Positions 46,900 to 58,544 of a stretch of DNA of 64,000 bases are shown in pieces (the first letter of the stretch is position 1; every line of letters begins with the position of its first letter). Origin of the DNA: Saccopteryx bilineata (lineage: Eukaryota; Chordata; Mammalia; Chiroptera; Emballonuridae); assembly GCF_036850765.1 (NCBI RefSeq), contig NC_089495.1, positions 200,330,847 to 200,394,846 on the forward strand, read 5' to 3'. The position numbers and the translations under genes are program-made. Below the pieces are notes generated by a model. That model was not told where the DNA came from. It searched no databases and worked only from the letters and a program-made list of their open reading frames with translations.

Positions 46900-47430
46900 T
46901 TGTTGCAAACTTATTTGTATATGGTTGCAGCCTCAGCTTAAATGCATTATGCCCTTTTTGCATTTAGTTATATAATAAGGAACTCTCCATGTTGCCACAG
47001 AATTTTCATAATTAATGTTTTAATAGCTGCTACTAAGTATCCATTCCCCTGTGGATTTAGGTTGCTTCTAGCTTTTCACGCTAATAAACAGAGCTGCAGG
47101 GATGATTCCATGCACATGACCTTTTCCTCCTTTTTGCATATTTCTTCAGAAATCCCAGAGTGGGATTTCTGGGTCAAGGGAATGCACATTATTTTATGCT
47201 TACCAAATTGCCTTCCAGAAAGGTTGTATCAGTTTACACCTTCCCTTCTGTGGTGCAAGATGAATACCGGTTTCACCACAACCTTCCCAACATTGACTGT
47301 CTCCGGTTTTTACTTCTTGCTAAATTAAAATGGTTCTTGCTATTTTAGTGTGCATTTCTCTGCTTGGTGGAAAGGTTGCACATCTTTCTCTGTGCTTCTC
47401 TCCTGACAGTTTCTTTTTCTACTCATGCCC
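46900..47430 (-). mobile_element. Old L1-type 3' fragment
   Basis: CTAATAAACAGAGCTGCAGG, GTGGGATTTCTGGGTCAAGG and CAAATTGCCTTCCAGAAAGG are hallmarks of antisense L1M 3' regions. It begins close to the TTI1 exon 3 donor. Confidence 0.6.
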
Positions 47431-49029
47431 ATTGTTTATTCATATGCTTTGTCCATCCATTTATTGGTGGGGGGAGGGTCCAGTGTTTTTCCTCCCAATT
47501 TAGATGATAAAGGAGAAGGCAGTTGAGGCTCGCGGAAGCTCTGGCCTGTTGTTTTATTCACAAGCTCAATCTGGAGCTTCAGGTCACAAAAGGATTAATA
47601 AATTATTAGAATCTCCTCTGCAAATATAAAATGCCAAGTTATAATGAGCTTGGTGGTCTCAGAACTACCCTAAATTGAACTGAGTCCCAAATTAGTTTGT
47701 TGGGTTGGAATCGAGCAGATTTCTTTCTTGTGAGTGAGTGTGATTTCTGCTCTGAGACCGATGGACTGAAACCAGTACTTCCAGGGGAACAGGAAAGAGT
47801 CGCTCGATGCAGCTGGCGGCACACACTCCTTCTGAGTGGCGGGGAAGCACCCTCCAAATGATGGTCGCTGGTTTCCCCAGGGACAGACTTCTGATCGGAG
47901 ATCTTATCAGGCTTTTTCCTCTCAGTTCCGTTTCTGGAGCCCTGGAGCTGACCCCGTCCTTCCTCCCATGAACTGCACGCCTCGCTCAGAGCTCAGACCT
48001 GCAGCAGGGGAGGCAGCCCGATCCCCCATCATCTGGCTTTGCCTCTCCCGTGTGAGACTCCCGCACTGTCGGTGAATCCGTCCCTCCCCGATTAGGACCT
48101 CCTGGTTCTAGTTGATGTTCACTGGGAGCAGACTGACTGAGTCAAACCTCCCTCCCAGCAGCAAAGCCCACGCCCCTCAAGGAGCATTCTGCAGTAGGTG
48201 CACTTCCAGCAACACCTCCTCAGGGAAGGAAATCAGCCTTACCATTCTCATAATCACCGCTCAACACACTTGGCATCAGAACGAAGGCTTGGCTTGATGT
48301 TGGTTTGATGTGCGTGTTTTTGCTGTTTTTGTTTGTTTGTTTTAACCACCATAAAACCACCTTGTGTATCTAAGGTCCCTTTCTCCAAGAAACCCAAGCA
48401 TTGTACCCATGCGGTTTCATTTATCTCTTCAGCATCTGTTAGAGACAGGTGCAGCCTCTTCTGTAAGATTCTGTTTTTCCAGCAGAAGAAACGGAAATGG
48501 GGAGAGTGAAGGGGCAGCGCTCGCCTAATGGAAGTGAGCCCAGCTGCTCATGGGGGCGGGAGGAAAGTAAAGAGGAAAATTTTTCAGGGTAGGGATTTTG
48601 GCCTGGGTTTCATGAAACTCTCAAGACTTTCTGTTGTTTTAATTTACAAATGTGCACCTCTCGTGCGACAAAGCACGCTAGGCAGCGAAAGGGTGGTGAT
48701 AGCTGGCGACATTCATCTCATTTAACTCTCAACAAGCAAAGACGGTCCGCATGCCTCGGCCCTCGTTCTCAGTGGGGTGAGAGGGTCCACAAGGGTTGTG
48801 CCGGCAACACAAACCGAGCGCCTCCAACCAAACCCCTTCCCCGCGGCTGCACCAAGCTGCCCCCTGCTCTCTGTCGCGCACACATGCCTAAGGCTTGATC
48901 TGGGCCATCAAAAGACCTTAAAGGCTACTGGCAAAGACAGACACATGCCCCTTTAGCCCAAGGATGAACCAAGAGGAAAGAGGAAAGGGCCAAAGGCCCC
49001 CACGGAACTGCAGAGAACCTCGTTCTCTT

Positions 49030-49560
49030 ATGTTTTGATTTTAAATGTTTATTCATGGGAATTTAGAAAAGACCAAAGGTGTATATAGGGAAAGATAAAA
49101 ATCATCTATTATCTCATGATCAACCCCATCTCTGTTAATATTTTGTACTCTATCTTTATATAAAAATTTCTATAATAGTGTTCACACCGGGTGTGCAATA
49201 TTATGTCCTGCTTTTTCTCTTTTTAAAATATTTGTTTGCAGGGTTTTTTGTTCTGTTTTGTTTTGCTGCTTTTCTTTTAAAAAAATTTTTTTTTATTCAT
49301 TTTTTTTTAGAGGGGGGAGAGAGAGAGAGGGAGAGAGAGAGAGAGAGAGAGAAGGGGAATGAGCAGGAAGCATCAACTCTCATATGTGCCTTGACCAGGC
49401 AAGCCAGGGTTTTGAACCGTCAACCTCAGTGTTTCCAGGTTGACGCTTTATCCGCTGCGCCACCACAGGTCAGGCCTGCTGCTTTTCTTTTTAACACAGT
49501 ATTTCATAGGCATGCTCCCTTGTCGCTAAAGCCCCTGGTAACACAAATTTGAGGGCTGTG
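49030..49560 (-). mobile_element. Old L1-type fragment around a SINE
   Basis: AT-rich sequence with TCTATTATCTCATGATCAAC and TTTCATAGGCATGCTCCCTT continues on both sides of the SINE at 49279-49476. The identification is tentative. Confidence 0.4.
49279..49476 (-). mobile_element. Second tRNA-type bat SINE, full length
   Basis: This minus-strand copy has the head CCTGACCTGTGGTGGCGCAG, a GA tract on the plus strand and an A-rich tail. The duplication TGCTGCTTTTCTTTT is at 49264-49278 and 49477-49491. Confidence 0.9.
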
Positions 49561-49804
49561 CCAAGATTTATAAAGCGGTCTCCCCTTGAGTGGGCGTGGA
49601 GAGTTTCCTCCCAGTTTTCATCTGTTACAGTTAATGCTTTGGTGAGTATCTTGACTCAGATCTTGACCCAAATTTAGCTTGGCTTCCTTAGGGTCAGTTC
49701 CTAGACATGTTCCCTTGGGAGTTCTGTTCCTGGTCTGAGGCTGGCAGATCAGGCTGAAGTCGGGCATCTCACAGAATGCTGTCCCGGGTATGCTCTTTTT
49801 CCAG

Positions 49805-49953
49805 AGGAGCGGGTGGACCCTCCCCAAGTGGACGAGAACGACACGGGTCCCCAGGTGGAGCCACCGCCGCCGTTGCACATCCAGATAGCGACCGCCGTGA
49901 CGGAGCGCTGCGTCCACTTGCTGTCGGATAAAAGCCTGCAGATCCGCTTGAAG
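49805..49953 (+). CDS. TTI1: TTI1 coding exon 4
   Basis: This exon of 149 nt encodes residues 837-886. The acceptor is CTCTTTTTCCAG|AGG and the donor is TTGAAG|GTCAGC. The translation is [16 protein letters not shown], a proline-rich and acidic linker, then [20 protein letters not shown] and LQIRLK, which restarts the C-terminal HEAT repeats. The linker before the repeats differs from the human sequence at several positions as I remember it, while the helix is well kept. The frame leaves in phase 0. The intron upstream contains an L1 fragment and a SINE but no competing exon. Confidence 0.96.
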
Positions 49954-50391
49954 GTCAGCGCGTGGCCCCTTCCTTCTCTGCCTTCCCCGAGCGGCAAGCT
50001 GAGGCTCGGGCCGGCTGGCAGCGACTACAAGGATGAGCTGGTAGCTGCCCTTATCTCCCGGTCCGCACGTGGTGGCCAGGAAAAGACATCAAGAGGAATT
50101 AATCTGCGGGGGGGTGGGGGGGCATTCTTAGGTCTTTTCTGTCTCAGCTCAGATGCCAAAGGGAGCCGAGTCCCCTTGGTGAAATTAAGAACCACAAAGT
50201 CTAGGAGACTTACTGAATCCCCAAGGGAAAGAAAGCTGTGTTCTCTGGAAAGGATGTCATTTCCTGAGCTGACTTCATGCAAGATGTAGGCTTTAGTGCT
50301 TTTAAGTGGCCATCATTCAGAGCCTGACGCTAGCCCTTATCTCCGTTTCTGTTTCTGTGTTAATCCCAGGAAAAACATAAACACGGTTCTT

Positions 50392-50803
50392 TTTTTTTTT
50401 TTTTTTTTTTTTTTTGTATTTTTCTGAGGCTAGAAATGGGGAGAGACAGTCAGATAGACTCCCGCATGCGCCCGACCGGGATCCACCCGGCACGCCCACC
50501 AGGGGGCGACGCTCTGCCCACCAGGAGGCGATGCTCTGCTCCTCCGGGGCGTCGCTCTGTTGCGACCAGAGCCACTCTAGCGCCTGGGGCAGAGGCCAAG
50601 GAGCCATCCCCAGTGCCTGGGCCATCTTTGCTCCAATGGAGCCTCAGCTGTGGGAGAAAAAGAGAGAGACAGAGAGGAAGGAGAGGGGGAGGGGTGGAGA
50701 AGCAAATGGGCGCTTCTCCTGTGTGCCCTGGCTGGGAATCGAACCTGAGACTTCTGCACGCCAGGCCGACACTCTTACCACTGAGCCAACCGGCCAGGGC
50801 CTC
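50392..50803 (-). mobile_element. tRNA-derived bat SINE (Rhin-type), TTI1 intron 4
   Basis: This is a full-length minus-strand copy with 12-bp duplication AACACGGTTCTT at 50380-50391 and 50804-50815. The anticodon-side loop has one extra base (CTCTTACCACTG on the plus strand) relative to other copies. Confidence 0.92.
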
Positions 50804-51309
50804 AACACGGTTCTTAATCTTACACCCTCCCTTGCTGGCAGTTTCCCAAGCAGCCTCCCCATCAGCAAGGACTTCAACTAGACAGCTGTGACTGCAGTCA
50901 CCGGACAGTGGGGTGCGGTGGGGCGGGCCCCGGGGCAGGGCTCTCAGAAGCATTTGGCGGAAGATCGTAATATCCAAAGGAAGTCAACACTGCCTGTCCC
51001 CTGCTCCCCACCCACAGAGGAGTGGGAAACACAGCTGCCCCGAGAAGCTCTTGTTAGTGACGAGAGCACACGGCCCTGCTCAGGCTGGTGGGCTGGGGAA
51101 CTGCACACAGAGTGTCTCGACCCCCAGCCCCTGTGCTGTAGGATTGGGCCAGACCTCCCAGAGACGCTTCCTAGCGCGCCCCTGTCGTCCCATTCGGGGG
51201 GCCCTTGTCCAGTGCCTGCTCCATGCCAGGCTGTGTCTGGTTGGTACATTAGCCAAGTGTCTTCCCTTTTACGGGGACATTGTAGCAGTTGCGTACGCCC
51301 CGTAGTTAT

Positions 51310-51620
51310 GATAAGTGTCAATACTGGAGCCAGACCTACGGACCTGAGTTCACATCCTGACTCTGCCTCTCACCAGCCCTGTGGCCTTGAATAATCAGCT
51401 CACCTTTCTGAGCCTCGGCTTCTTCATCTTGCAGTCCTTCCTAGCACTTGTCGCAGTTGGTAATCGTCCCTTTATTTGGGAGTTGTCTAATTCAGGTCAA
51501 CTGTAAGCCCCACAGAGGCAAGGGAGCATATGTATTTTGTCCCTGCGTGTCCCCACCCAGTACCTAGCCACTGCTTGGCAGGTGGTTGGGACTCAGTAAA
51601 TATTTATCCAGCTAAGGAGT
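51310..51620 (+). mobile_element. MIR followed by MIR/L2-like tail
   Basis: CTGGAGCCAGACCTACGGAC, CTGTGGCCTTGAATAATCAG and TCTGAGCCTCGGCTTCTTCA are sense MIR. A second motif, CTTGGCAGGTGGTTGGGACT then CAGTAAATATTTATCC, ends the patch. Confidence 0.6.
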
Positions 51621-51708
51621 TTCTAAGTGTTAGTCTTTTAAAACGGTGACTTGCTCACCAGGTCTCAAGCCTTCTGCGTCCCTGAAGCCGCGCCCTCTCT
51701 CCTCCCAG

Positions 51709-51849
51709 GTCTTGGACGTGCTGGACCTGTGTGTGCTGGTTCTGCAGTCCCACAGGAACCAGCTCCTTCCCCTGGCTCACCGCGCCTGGCCCCCGCTCGT
51801 GCACCGACTCACCAACGATGACCCCCTGGCAGTGCTCAGGGCCTTCAAG
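51709..51849 (+). CDS. TTI1: TTI1 coding exon 5 (HEAT repeat)
   Basis: This exon of 141 nt (47 codons, phase 0 on both sides) encodes residues 887-933. The acceptor is CTCCTCCCAG|GTC and the donor is TTCAAG|GTAATG. The translation is [20 protein letters not shown] followed by [20 protein letters not shown] and AVLRAFK. It is one HEAT-like helical pair, with the typical L-P-L-x-H-x-A-W and V-x-R-L pattern seen where TTI1 packs against its partners. Because the exon length is a multiple of three with phase 0 on both sides, skipping it would keep the frame and remove a single repeat, though nothing here shows that this happens. Confidence 0.96.
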
Positions 51850-52016
51850 GTAATGCGCTGGGGGCCCCCTGCTGCTGTGGGGACAGAGGGGAGCAAGCAC
51901 AGGTCACCAGCATCCTTTGAGACTGGTTCTCCTTTTATCTGATCGCAGTATGATATAGCTTGAAGATGGTAGAAAAATAAGAAAAACAAAGAAGACAATG
52001 AAAGTCAGTTTTCTTC

Positions 52017-52520
52017 CGCCTGACTGGTGGAGGCACAGTGGATAAAGCGTTGACCTGGGATGCAGAGGCCCCAGGTTTGAAGCCCCAAGGTCACACTGGC
52101 TTGAGTGCAGGCTCACAAGTTTGAGCCTGGAGTCACCGGCTTGAGTATAGGGTCGTCAACTTGATCCCATGGTTGCTGGCTTAAAGCCCAAGGTCACTGG
52201 CTTGAGCAAGGGGTCACTGGCTCAGCTGGAGCCCCCTGGCCAAGGAACATATGAGAAGCAATCAATGAACAACTAAAGTGACCTGACCAATGGCGGCGCA
52301 GTAGATAAAGTGTCAACCTGGGACACTGAGGTCGCTGGTTTGAAACGCTGAGCTTGCCTGGTCCAGGCACACATGGGAGTCGATGCTTTCTGCTCCCTCC
52401 CCTTTCTTTCTTCTCTCTAAAAATGAATTTTAAAAAAATGAACGACTGAAGTGATGCAACTATGAGTTGATGCTTCTCATCTCTCTCCCTTCCTGTCTGT
52501 CTCTCTCACTAAAAAAAGAA
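52017..52520 (+). mobile_element. Long tRNA-type SINE with internal GGCTTGAG repeats, interrupted by a nested SINE
   Basis: The head CCTGACTGGTGGAGGCACAG is followed by several diverged copies of a segment containing GGTCACTGGCTTGAG, then a CT-rich tail after 52438. The outer duplication AAAGTCAGTTTTCTTC (52001-52016) recurs with one mismatch at 52521-52536. A second element lies inside at 52282-52438. Confidence 0.85.
52282..52438 (+). mobile_element. SINE nested inside the SINE at 52017-52520
   Basis: This short copy (CCTGACCAATGGCGGCGCAG head, then GGCACACATGGGAGTCGATG) has its own duplication, TGAACAACTAAAGTGA (52266-52281) against TGAACGACTGAAGTGA (52439-52454). It therefore inserted after the outer element. 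Confidence 0.85.
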
Positions 52521-52574
52521 AAAGTCAGTTTCCTTCTGACCTTGAAGCAGGATGAACTAGTAAATGAAAGGGCC

Positions 52575-52790
52575 GTTGGTGTTTAGTGCGCGCCTGCTGC
52601 GTGCCCCTGGCATGCCCGCCCTTCCCCGCGCACGGGAAGCTCCTCCCAACAGCCTGGCAGGGTAGAGAGCGTTAGTCCCATTTTTGACCGAGGAGGAAAC
52701 AAGCTCAGAGAAGCTAAGGAATTTTCTCAAGATCACACTGCTAGTAAGTGATGGAGCCCCCGTCTGTGAGGCCATGCCCGTGTTCTCTGC
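52575..52790 (-). mobile_element. MIR SINE
   Basis: ACCGAGGAGGAAACAAGCTC, AGAGAAGCTAAGGAATTTTC and AAGATCACACTGCTAGTAAG are antisense MIR motifs. Confidence 0.65.
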
Positions 52791-53342
52791 ACTGCACACG
52801 AGTCACGGTGAGGGGACCTAGGCTTTAGTCATGGGCATCTCTGGCCAGCCACGTGACTGCGGGCAAGGCCCGTGGCCACCCACTCTCAGGTTGTCAGGTG
52901 GTGTAGGAACACCTCTCCCACCTTCCTCTCAGTGTTGTTGTCAAGGAGGAAACGGAACGGTTTGGTGAAATGCTTTGAAAAATTAGAAGCCCTACATATA
53001 TGTGAGGTATTATTCTCTCTTAGTTTGGCTTGTATTAGCTCACATGTTTCCGCTTACTTATTTATATTCTTCCTTGTTCGAAAAAGCACTTAAGGCAACC
53101 TACAGAGATACGTTTACCATGGCAAGCTAATATAAATTAGAAGTAGGCGAGCAAGAGGAGACAAAGAAAACGCACGTGGAGGGGTGTACAAAGGAAGCCG
53201 GGGATGCAGCCGAGACACTCCGCGGAAGTAATTTGGGTCTCTGAGATTCTCCGCATATACCAGATCAAAACAAGCTTCCATTTAAAACATAAAATTGTTA
53301 ATAGCGTTTTCAAAAAAACACAAAATGACGTGTGTGTGAGTG

Positions 53343-53386
<44 letters not shown>
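53343..53386. repeat. (GA)n microsatellite
   Basis: An uninterrupted run of about 20 GA units in TTI1 intron 5, ending AAAAGAGGGG. No SINE body is attached to it. Confidence 0.95.
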
Positions 53387-53388
<2 letters not shown>

Positions 53389-54313
53389 AGGGGAGGGAGG
53401 CCTTGCTAAATCTGACTAAAGGGCGCTGCTTTCCTGTATGAAAATTAATAGGTTATCTGAAATGACAGCGAGCGTAGAGAAATGAAGAAATATTAAGAGT
53501 GTGCGCCGAAACTGAGGCTGCGTTGACCCTACGCGATGCGGCACCGACAGACCTCCTCGCGCAGCCCGGCGGGCCGAGGGGCCCCGCCCCAGCGCCTGGC
53601 CCTCTGTGAAGTCGGCATGCGCTCTCTGTGCGAGTTATGCCTTGCTTACCCATTTTTAAAAGAAATTCCTATTATCCCGTGGACTCAGTCTTGTGCAGCG
53701 GGGCAAAACATTTCAATATGTTCTGCTAGAGAAAGTTTAAAACGAGACACGCAAAGAGACTGCCTCTTGTGAAAGATGGAATGAGGGTGATGTACACGAG
53801 AGATTGCGCGGGGGACTGGGGGCCCTGCGACGCGGCTCTGACCGCTGGGGACCCTGCCCTTACTCGGCCAGGGCACCTCTGCCAGCCACCGGCCTCCGTG
53901 TTTGGGTTTGTTCAGGTAGCTGGAGTTAAAGACACAAGTCTCTTCTCAGGAGAGTTAGGAAGACTCAAGAGATGATCTATGCATGGGAACTGCTTTAAAG
54001 TCATCTTTTTGTAACAGAAAAGGGAGGAAAACCAAGGGATTAATCATACTCGTCCAGCCCAGGATGCCTTTGCCGTATTCTCCGTGTAATCTGTATTTAT
54101 GGGTGGAAGCAGCCATACCTTGGGAGCGGAGACCTCCAAATTCATAACTGTCAGAATCACAAACCGTGGGCAAGGAATTAACATCAGTAATTCTTTTTTT
54201 TTTTTTTTTCCTTTCAAGCTGAGTCGCAGATGAAATTGAATTAGCGAGCGTTCTGTAGCTCTCTGGCTGCCTTGGCCATGCTCAGTCACCAGCGCGGGGG
54301 CTGTTTTCTGCAG

Positions 54314-54518
54314 GTTCTGCAAACCCTGGGAGGCACGTGCGGCGATTTCCTCCGGAACCGGTTCTGCAAAGATGTCCTGCCAAAGCTGGCCGGCGCCTTG
54401 GCCAGCCAGGCCTCCGCCAGTGCCAGAGCCGGACCGGTGTACTCCCACACGCTGGCCTTCAAGTTGCAGCTGGCCGTCCTGCAGGGCCTGGGCCCCCTCT
54501 GCGAGAGACTGGACCTAG
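54314..54518 (+). CDS. TTI1: TTI1 coding exon 6 (HEAT repeat)
   Basis: This exon of 205 nt encodes residues 934-1001 plus one base. The acceptor is CTGTTTTCTGCAG|GTT. The donor is GACCTAG|GTAGGT, where a second GT lies 4 nt downstream (a GTNNGT tandem donor). The translation is [12 protein letters not shown], then [20 protein letters not shown] and [20 protein letters not shown]. These are the conserved C-terminal HEAT repeats. Only the first GT keeps frame with exon 7 (G|GTGAGGGTGAC), so the second would frameshift. A run of T about 110 bases upstream of the acceptor is followed by a normal C/T-rich tract. Confidence 0.96.
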
Positions 54519-54813
54519 GTAGGTACCAGCCGGTCTCACCCGGACCCACGCGCACTCCGTGCTCTGTCTCACGCTCGCCATGGCGCCGTCCGCTTAGCCA
54601 CGCGCCCCTCATCGCCCTGCATGTGCACGTCCTTCCATGTCACTTTGGCCTCATTTATCACGTACCTTGGGTGCGTCTCTCTGACTTGCAGGATGGAGCC
54701 GAGAGCCCACGGCATCCCGCCTAGCTCTTCGGCGTCACCGGACTGCAGTGGGCAGCTGCACGTCCCGAATTAAGTCCGGGGACCAGCGTGTGTTTTGTGT
54801 TCCTTCTCTGCAG

Positions 54814-54901
54814 GTGAGGGTGACCTGAATAAAGTGGCCGATGCCTGCTTGATTTACCTCAACGCCAAACAGCCTGTGAAATTACAAGAGGCTGCCAGGA
54901 G
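54814..54901 (+). CDS. TTI1: TTI1 coding exon 7 (penultimate coding exon)
   Basis: This short exon of 88 nt encodes residues 1002-1030 plus two bases. The acceptor is TTCTCTGCAG|GTGAGG and the donor is GCCAGGAG|GTACGT. The translation is [20 protein letters not shown] followed by P-V-K-L-Q-E-A-A-R. The frame leaves in phase 2. About 60 residues remain to be encoded (beginning S-V-F-L-H in the human protein as I recall it). I searched the remaining 9 kb on the plus strand by eye and saw no matching exon, so the last coding exon is probably to the right of the window. An unrelated GTGAG near the acceptor is coding, not a donor. Confidence 0.95.
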
Positions 54902-57900
54902 GTACGTCTGCCCGATCATCCGCATCGCTTTACGCCCGTCCTAAATTATAGATGATTCGCTAATGGCGAGCGGAGCTGAAGCGTCCCTGTGCCTCCCCCG
55001 TCTCTGTCTTCCTGCTAGATTTAGGTGCGATTTCTGGAACCACTAGAGATGGGGCTTTTACTAAACGCATTTCTCTCTGCAAGTAACCTTTACCTCTGCT
55101 GCAGACGTCAGCAACAATGTCAAAGGGGCAAAAAGCAGAAAGATGGTGTGCCGGAGGGGACAGAGGCCATCTGCTTCGAGGCCCTGTGTGGCGGGTGGCC
55201 AGGTGACCCTGGCACTTGTCTGGGCCTCTGCTCCCTCGTCTATGAAGGAAAGCATCCATTGGGTTACTGATCTTGTATACCCTGACTGCAGGGAGCATCT
55301 TAGTGGGCATCCGGTGCCTTGAACCCTCACAGATGATACGCAGAATTGGGCGTGTGCGAGCGCGCACGTATGTGCCTTTCTCTAGACAGAGTCCTCATCA
55401 CGCTTCCAATTATAGTAGGAGTCTGTGAACCAGGAAATGTTAAGAACCCCTGGGTTAATGGTTTAAAGGGCCTCTTCCGACTCTGAAATGATGTGATTCT
55501 CATTCCAAAGAGTTTTGCTTGTTCGAGAATAGCTGTACCACCTCTCATGGGAAAAGCTGTATCTGGTCCCTTGAGTCCTAGTTTCTCAAAAGCTAGAGCC
55601 CTGAGCGTGGTGGCGTCCCCCAGACCCGAGATCCAGAGTGCACACTGGCCCCTGACCCCCGCTCTCCCCTCAGCTGGGAGCAGCCTGCACGCTGGCACCA
55701 CCGTCCCCTGGCCGCCCGTGTGGCCTGGCCCAGCGTCCCTGCAGCTCTTCCAGCTCCTCCGCAGGGAGCATAGGGACAGCCCCTCCCCCTTCCTAGGCTC
55801 CTGGAAGCGTGGGGGAGGGGCACTCTGTCCCCAGGGCTGCCAGCTTGCTCCCTTATAAACCTCGCACTCTCTGGGAGTGATGGAAATATCTCTTGGAATT
55901 GATTTATTGTCCTTTGCAATGTTTTGCTCTTGATTTCCCCAGTTCCCTTTTTTCCTTCCTGTCTCTTTTCCCGTCACGTCCCCTCGGCCCAGAATCACTC
56001 CGGTTTCCCCAGCACAGCCTGCAGCCTAACCAGCGTCTCATCCCCAGACGTCCCTGCTCCTTAGAAAACCAACCGTGGGATGTAAATGACCCCACACACA
56101 CACACCCCGGGCCAGGTCCCTGAAGCTAATTGTGTTAGGATTTAAAGTACAATCCAAGAACCTAACGAGTTCATCTGGAAGGAAGTCCTTTTGTGCGCCT
56201 GTTACAACCGAGAGTTACAAAGCTCTGGTTTGCATAGTCCCTGTCCTGTCGCCTCCCGTCCTCATCCTTGACCCATCAAACAAGCTAACACTCACGATTC
56301 GTTATCTTTCCATTTCCTTCCCCCCGCCTTTTTTTTTTTTTTTTTTGCCCCACGAAAAGCATTTGGACCCGGAATTGGACCTGGCTGAATCTTGAGTTGG
56401 TATTCAGATGCCCGCCCGGGAGGCGGAGAATGCAGCCTGAGGCTTGGCTTGGCTTGTAGGCGGCGCCTTTGTTTGCTCCGTGGCATTCCTTTCGGGGTTG
56501 AGTCAGATGACCTCCCTCTGGCAGGGCTGGGAGGGAGGAAGTGCAAGGTTGATTGCTTCAGAAACATCATCTGCAAACTTATTTTGAAGTCAGGGGAGAA
56601 AACATCAGTGTGTTGTCCTTGATCCGGAGCTGATGTGGCACCCTGATTCAAAAATTAATCAGCTCTCTAGATGGGAGAGGAAGTCTGGAGACAGTGGGGA
56701 ACCTGGTCTCTTTGTGAGCCTCGTTCCCCAGTGGGGAGAGGGAGATGGGTGGGCTGGTCAGCACGGAGACGGCCCTACCTGCAGGGGCTGGTGAACAAGG
56801 TCAGCAGATGGCCGCGCCATCCGTCCAGGTATTTGTTCGTAATCCTTTGCACGCCACAGCCATTCCGGAGGTGAAGCCTGTCGAACTTACACACTCTCTC
56901 CTCCAACTGTCCGCCTCTCGTCACCTCCCCGCCTCCAGGACAGGCCAGGGCAGCCTGATCTCTGACCTAGATGGCTGTAGCAGCCTCCTTGCGGCCCCTG
57001 CTCCCCCACACCTGCCCCTCCGAGTTCCCCACACAGCAGTCAGTGCCTCCCCCGCCCACTCAGGAGAGAAGAGAAGGCTGCTGTGCTCCTTGCCTGGGCC
57101 CAGCGGGGAGCCCTGTAAGGAGAGGGTTACAGAAACTCGAGCCTCAGCACAGCACTCAGAAGAGCCAGAGGAGCCATCGGTGTCCCCGCCCGGGCAGTCA
57201 GTCAGCTTCCACACCGGGTGGAGGGCCAGCTTGCTTTGGAAGTAGCTGCTCTGCTGGCAGGGCTGGCGAGGAAGCCTGTGAGGCCGGTGGCTGCTCTGGA
57301 AGGGTGGGGCCCCCAGTGTCTGGACGTCTATGGGGAGAGGGGGCTGGGACCTCTGAGGGGCAAGCTCCCTGGAGCTGGAATGGCGTCAAACTGGGCAGCT
57401 CCATAAAATTCCTCTCTGTGCAATCACACTTGGGTTTTTCCTTCCGTCTGTTTGCTTTTCCTGGCTCCAAAGAATGACCAAGCCTGTGTTTGCTTTTTTA
57501 AGTTGTCATATTAAATATAGCCTTCGTGGCAGGCCTTTACATCCAGGTTGTAAACTCTAGAAATGGAAATTGATCAGGGGGTGGCTGATAGAACCAAGGC
57601 TGTAAATGCTGAGAACAGAGATGCCATTCCAGTTTAATGCTTTTATCTGGCGAGTGTGCCCTGTAAGGAGGGGCATAAATCTTGCAACTTGGGGAAGGGG
57701 TGGGGGGAGGGGGGAGGGTCTAACCTTGCTGCGTGTTGCCACCAGGTGTCACTGTTAACTGGCTATGCAAGAAAAAAAACCAGCTTCCCCAAAGTGGGTC
57801 TAGTTAAATAACTTGAACGGATAACAAATGAGAAAATCTTACTCGGGGTCGGAGGAGGGGTCGGCATACCACAAGCTGTAAATAAGCAGCATCCCTGAGG

Positions 57901-58544
57901 GTAAGCGCTGGATCACAGAAGAACCGGTCGCGGGGGCCATGCCCCCATCTCAACCTTGGCAGAGGCAAACTTAAACTGATTTAAATTCCCACGCGGCCCT
58001 GGAAGCCTCTGAGATATCTCTCAGCATGCAGCGGGCCTCCACAGTCCTGTGCCTTTCTGCCTGTGGAGTTTTCCTTCCCAAACATGAAAGGAATTTGAGA
58101 GGCGAGCACGTACCCCAGATGTCTGTGTTTTTCCTTCTGGTAGTACATGCTCTCAGCCTGGTTCAGCTCAACGCCAGGAAAACCCGACTTTCTGGGCCTC
58201 TCTGAGCACCCTCTGAGGCCCCCTGCCCTCGGCAGGGAGGTTTTAAGTCATTCAGTGAGTCTCCGACCCTGGCTTGTAAGGAACAAACAGGACAACACCT
58301 ATTTTTAAAAGACAGGAGGACTAATGCTTTTAGGCCCCTTGTCTCCACCCCCTGTCCTACCTACACCTGCCAGCCCCTGAATCGGAAACCGGGTGGGGAT
58401 GCAGGGTGCTGACAGGTGGGGAAACCCAGCTGGTGCACCTTCCGGTTGGGCAGGTACTGCCTGCTGCCGCCCTGTCCTCGGCGTGTGTGGGCAGAGGGAG
58501 TGTCCCCCGGCGTCCTCTGCCTAGCCATTGTACACGAGCGCAGA

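Larger units (their letters stand above)
46734..49804 (+). other. TTI1: TTI1 intron 3
   Basis: This intron of 3.1 kb contains an old L1-type 3' region (about 46900-47430) and a second L1-like patch (49030-49560) into which a tRNA-type SINE has inserted (49279-49476). The middle part, 47.5-49.0 kb, shows no recognisable repeat or exon. Confidence 0.85.
49954..51708 (+). other. TTI1: TTI1 intron 4
   Basis: This intron of 1.8 kb contains a full-length Rhin-type SINE (50392-50803) with a 12-bp target duplication, and a MIR/L2-like stretch at 51310-51620. Nothing else is recognisable. Confidence 0.85.
51850..54313 (+). other. TTI1: TTI1 intron 5
   Basis: This intron of 2.5 kb contains a long SINE with a second SINE nested in it (52017-52520), a MIR (52575-52790), a GA tract (53343-53386) and a T-run (about 54188-54208) about 105 bases before the exon 6 acceptor. 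Confidence 0.85.

Noticed and set aside
55327..55998. 223-residue minus-strand open frame
   Set aside because: No domain or family pattern; sits in GC-rich intron sequence where long chance frames are expected.
56745..57477. Two overlapping plus-strand frames of about 167 residues
   Set aside because: Serine- and proline-rich translation with no family resemblance, no splice structure fitting the TTI1 phase 2 requirement.
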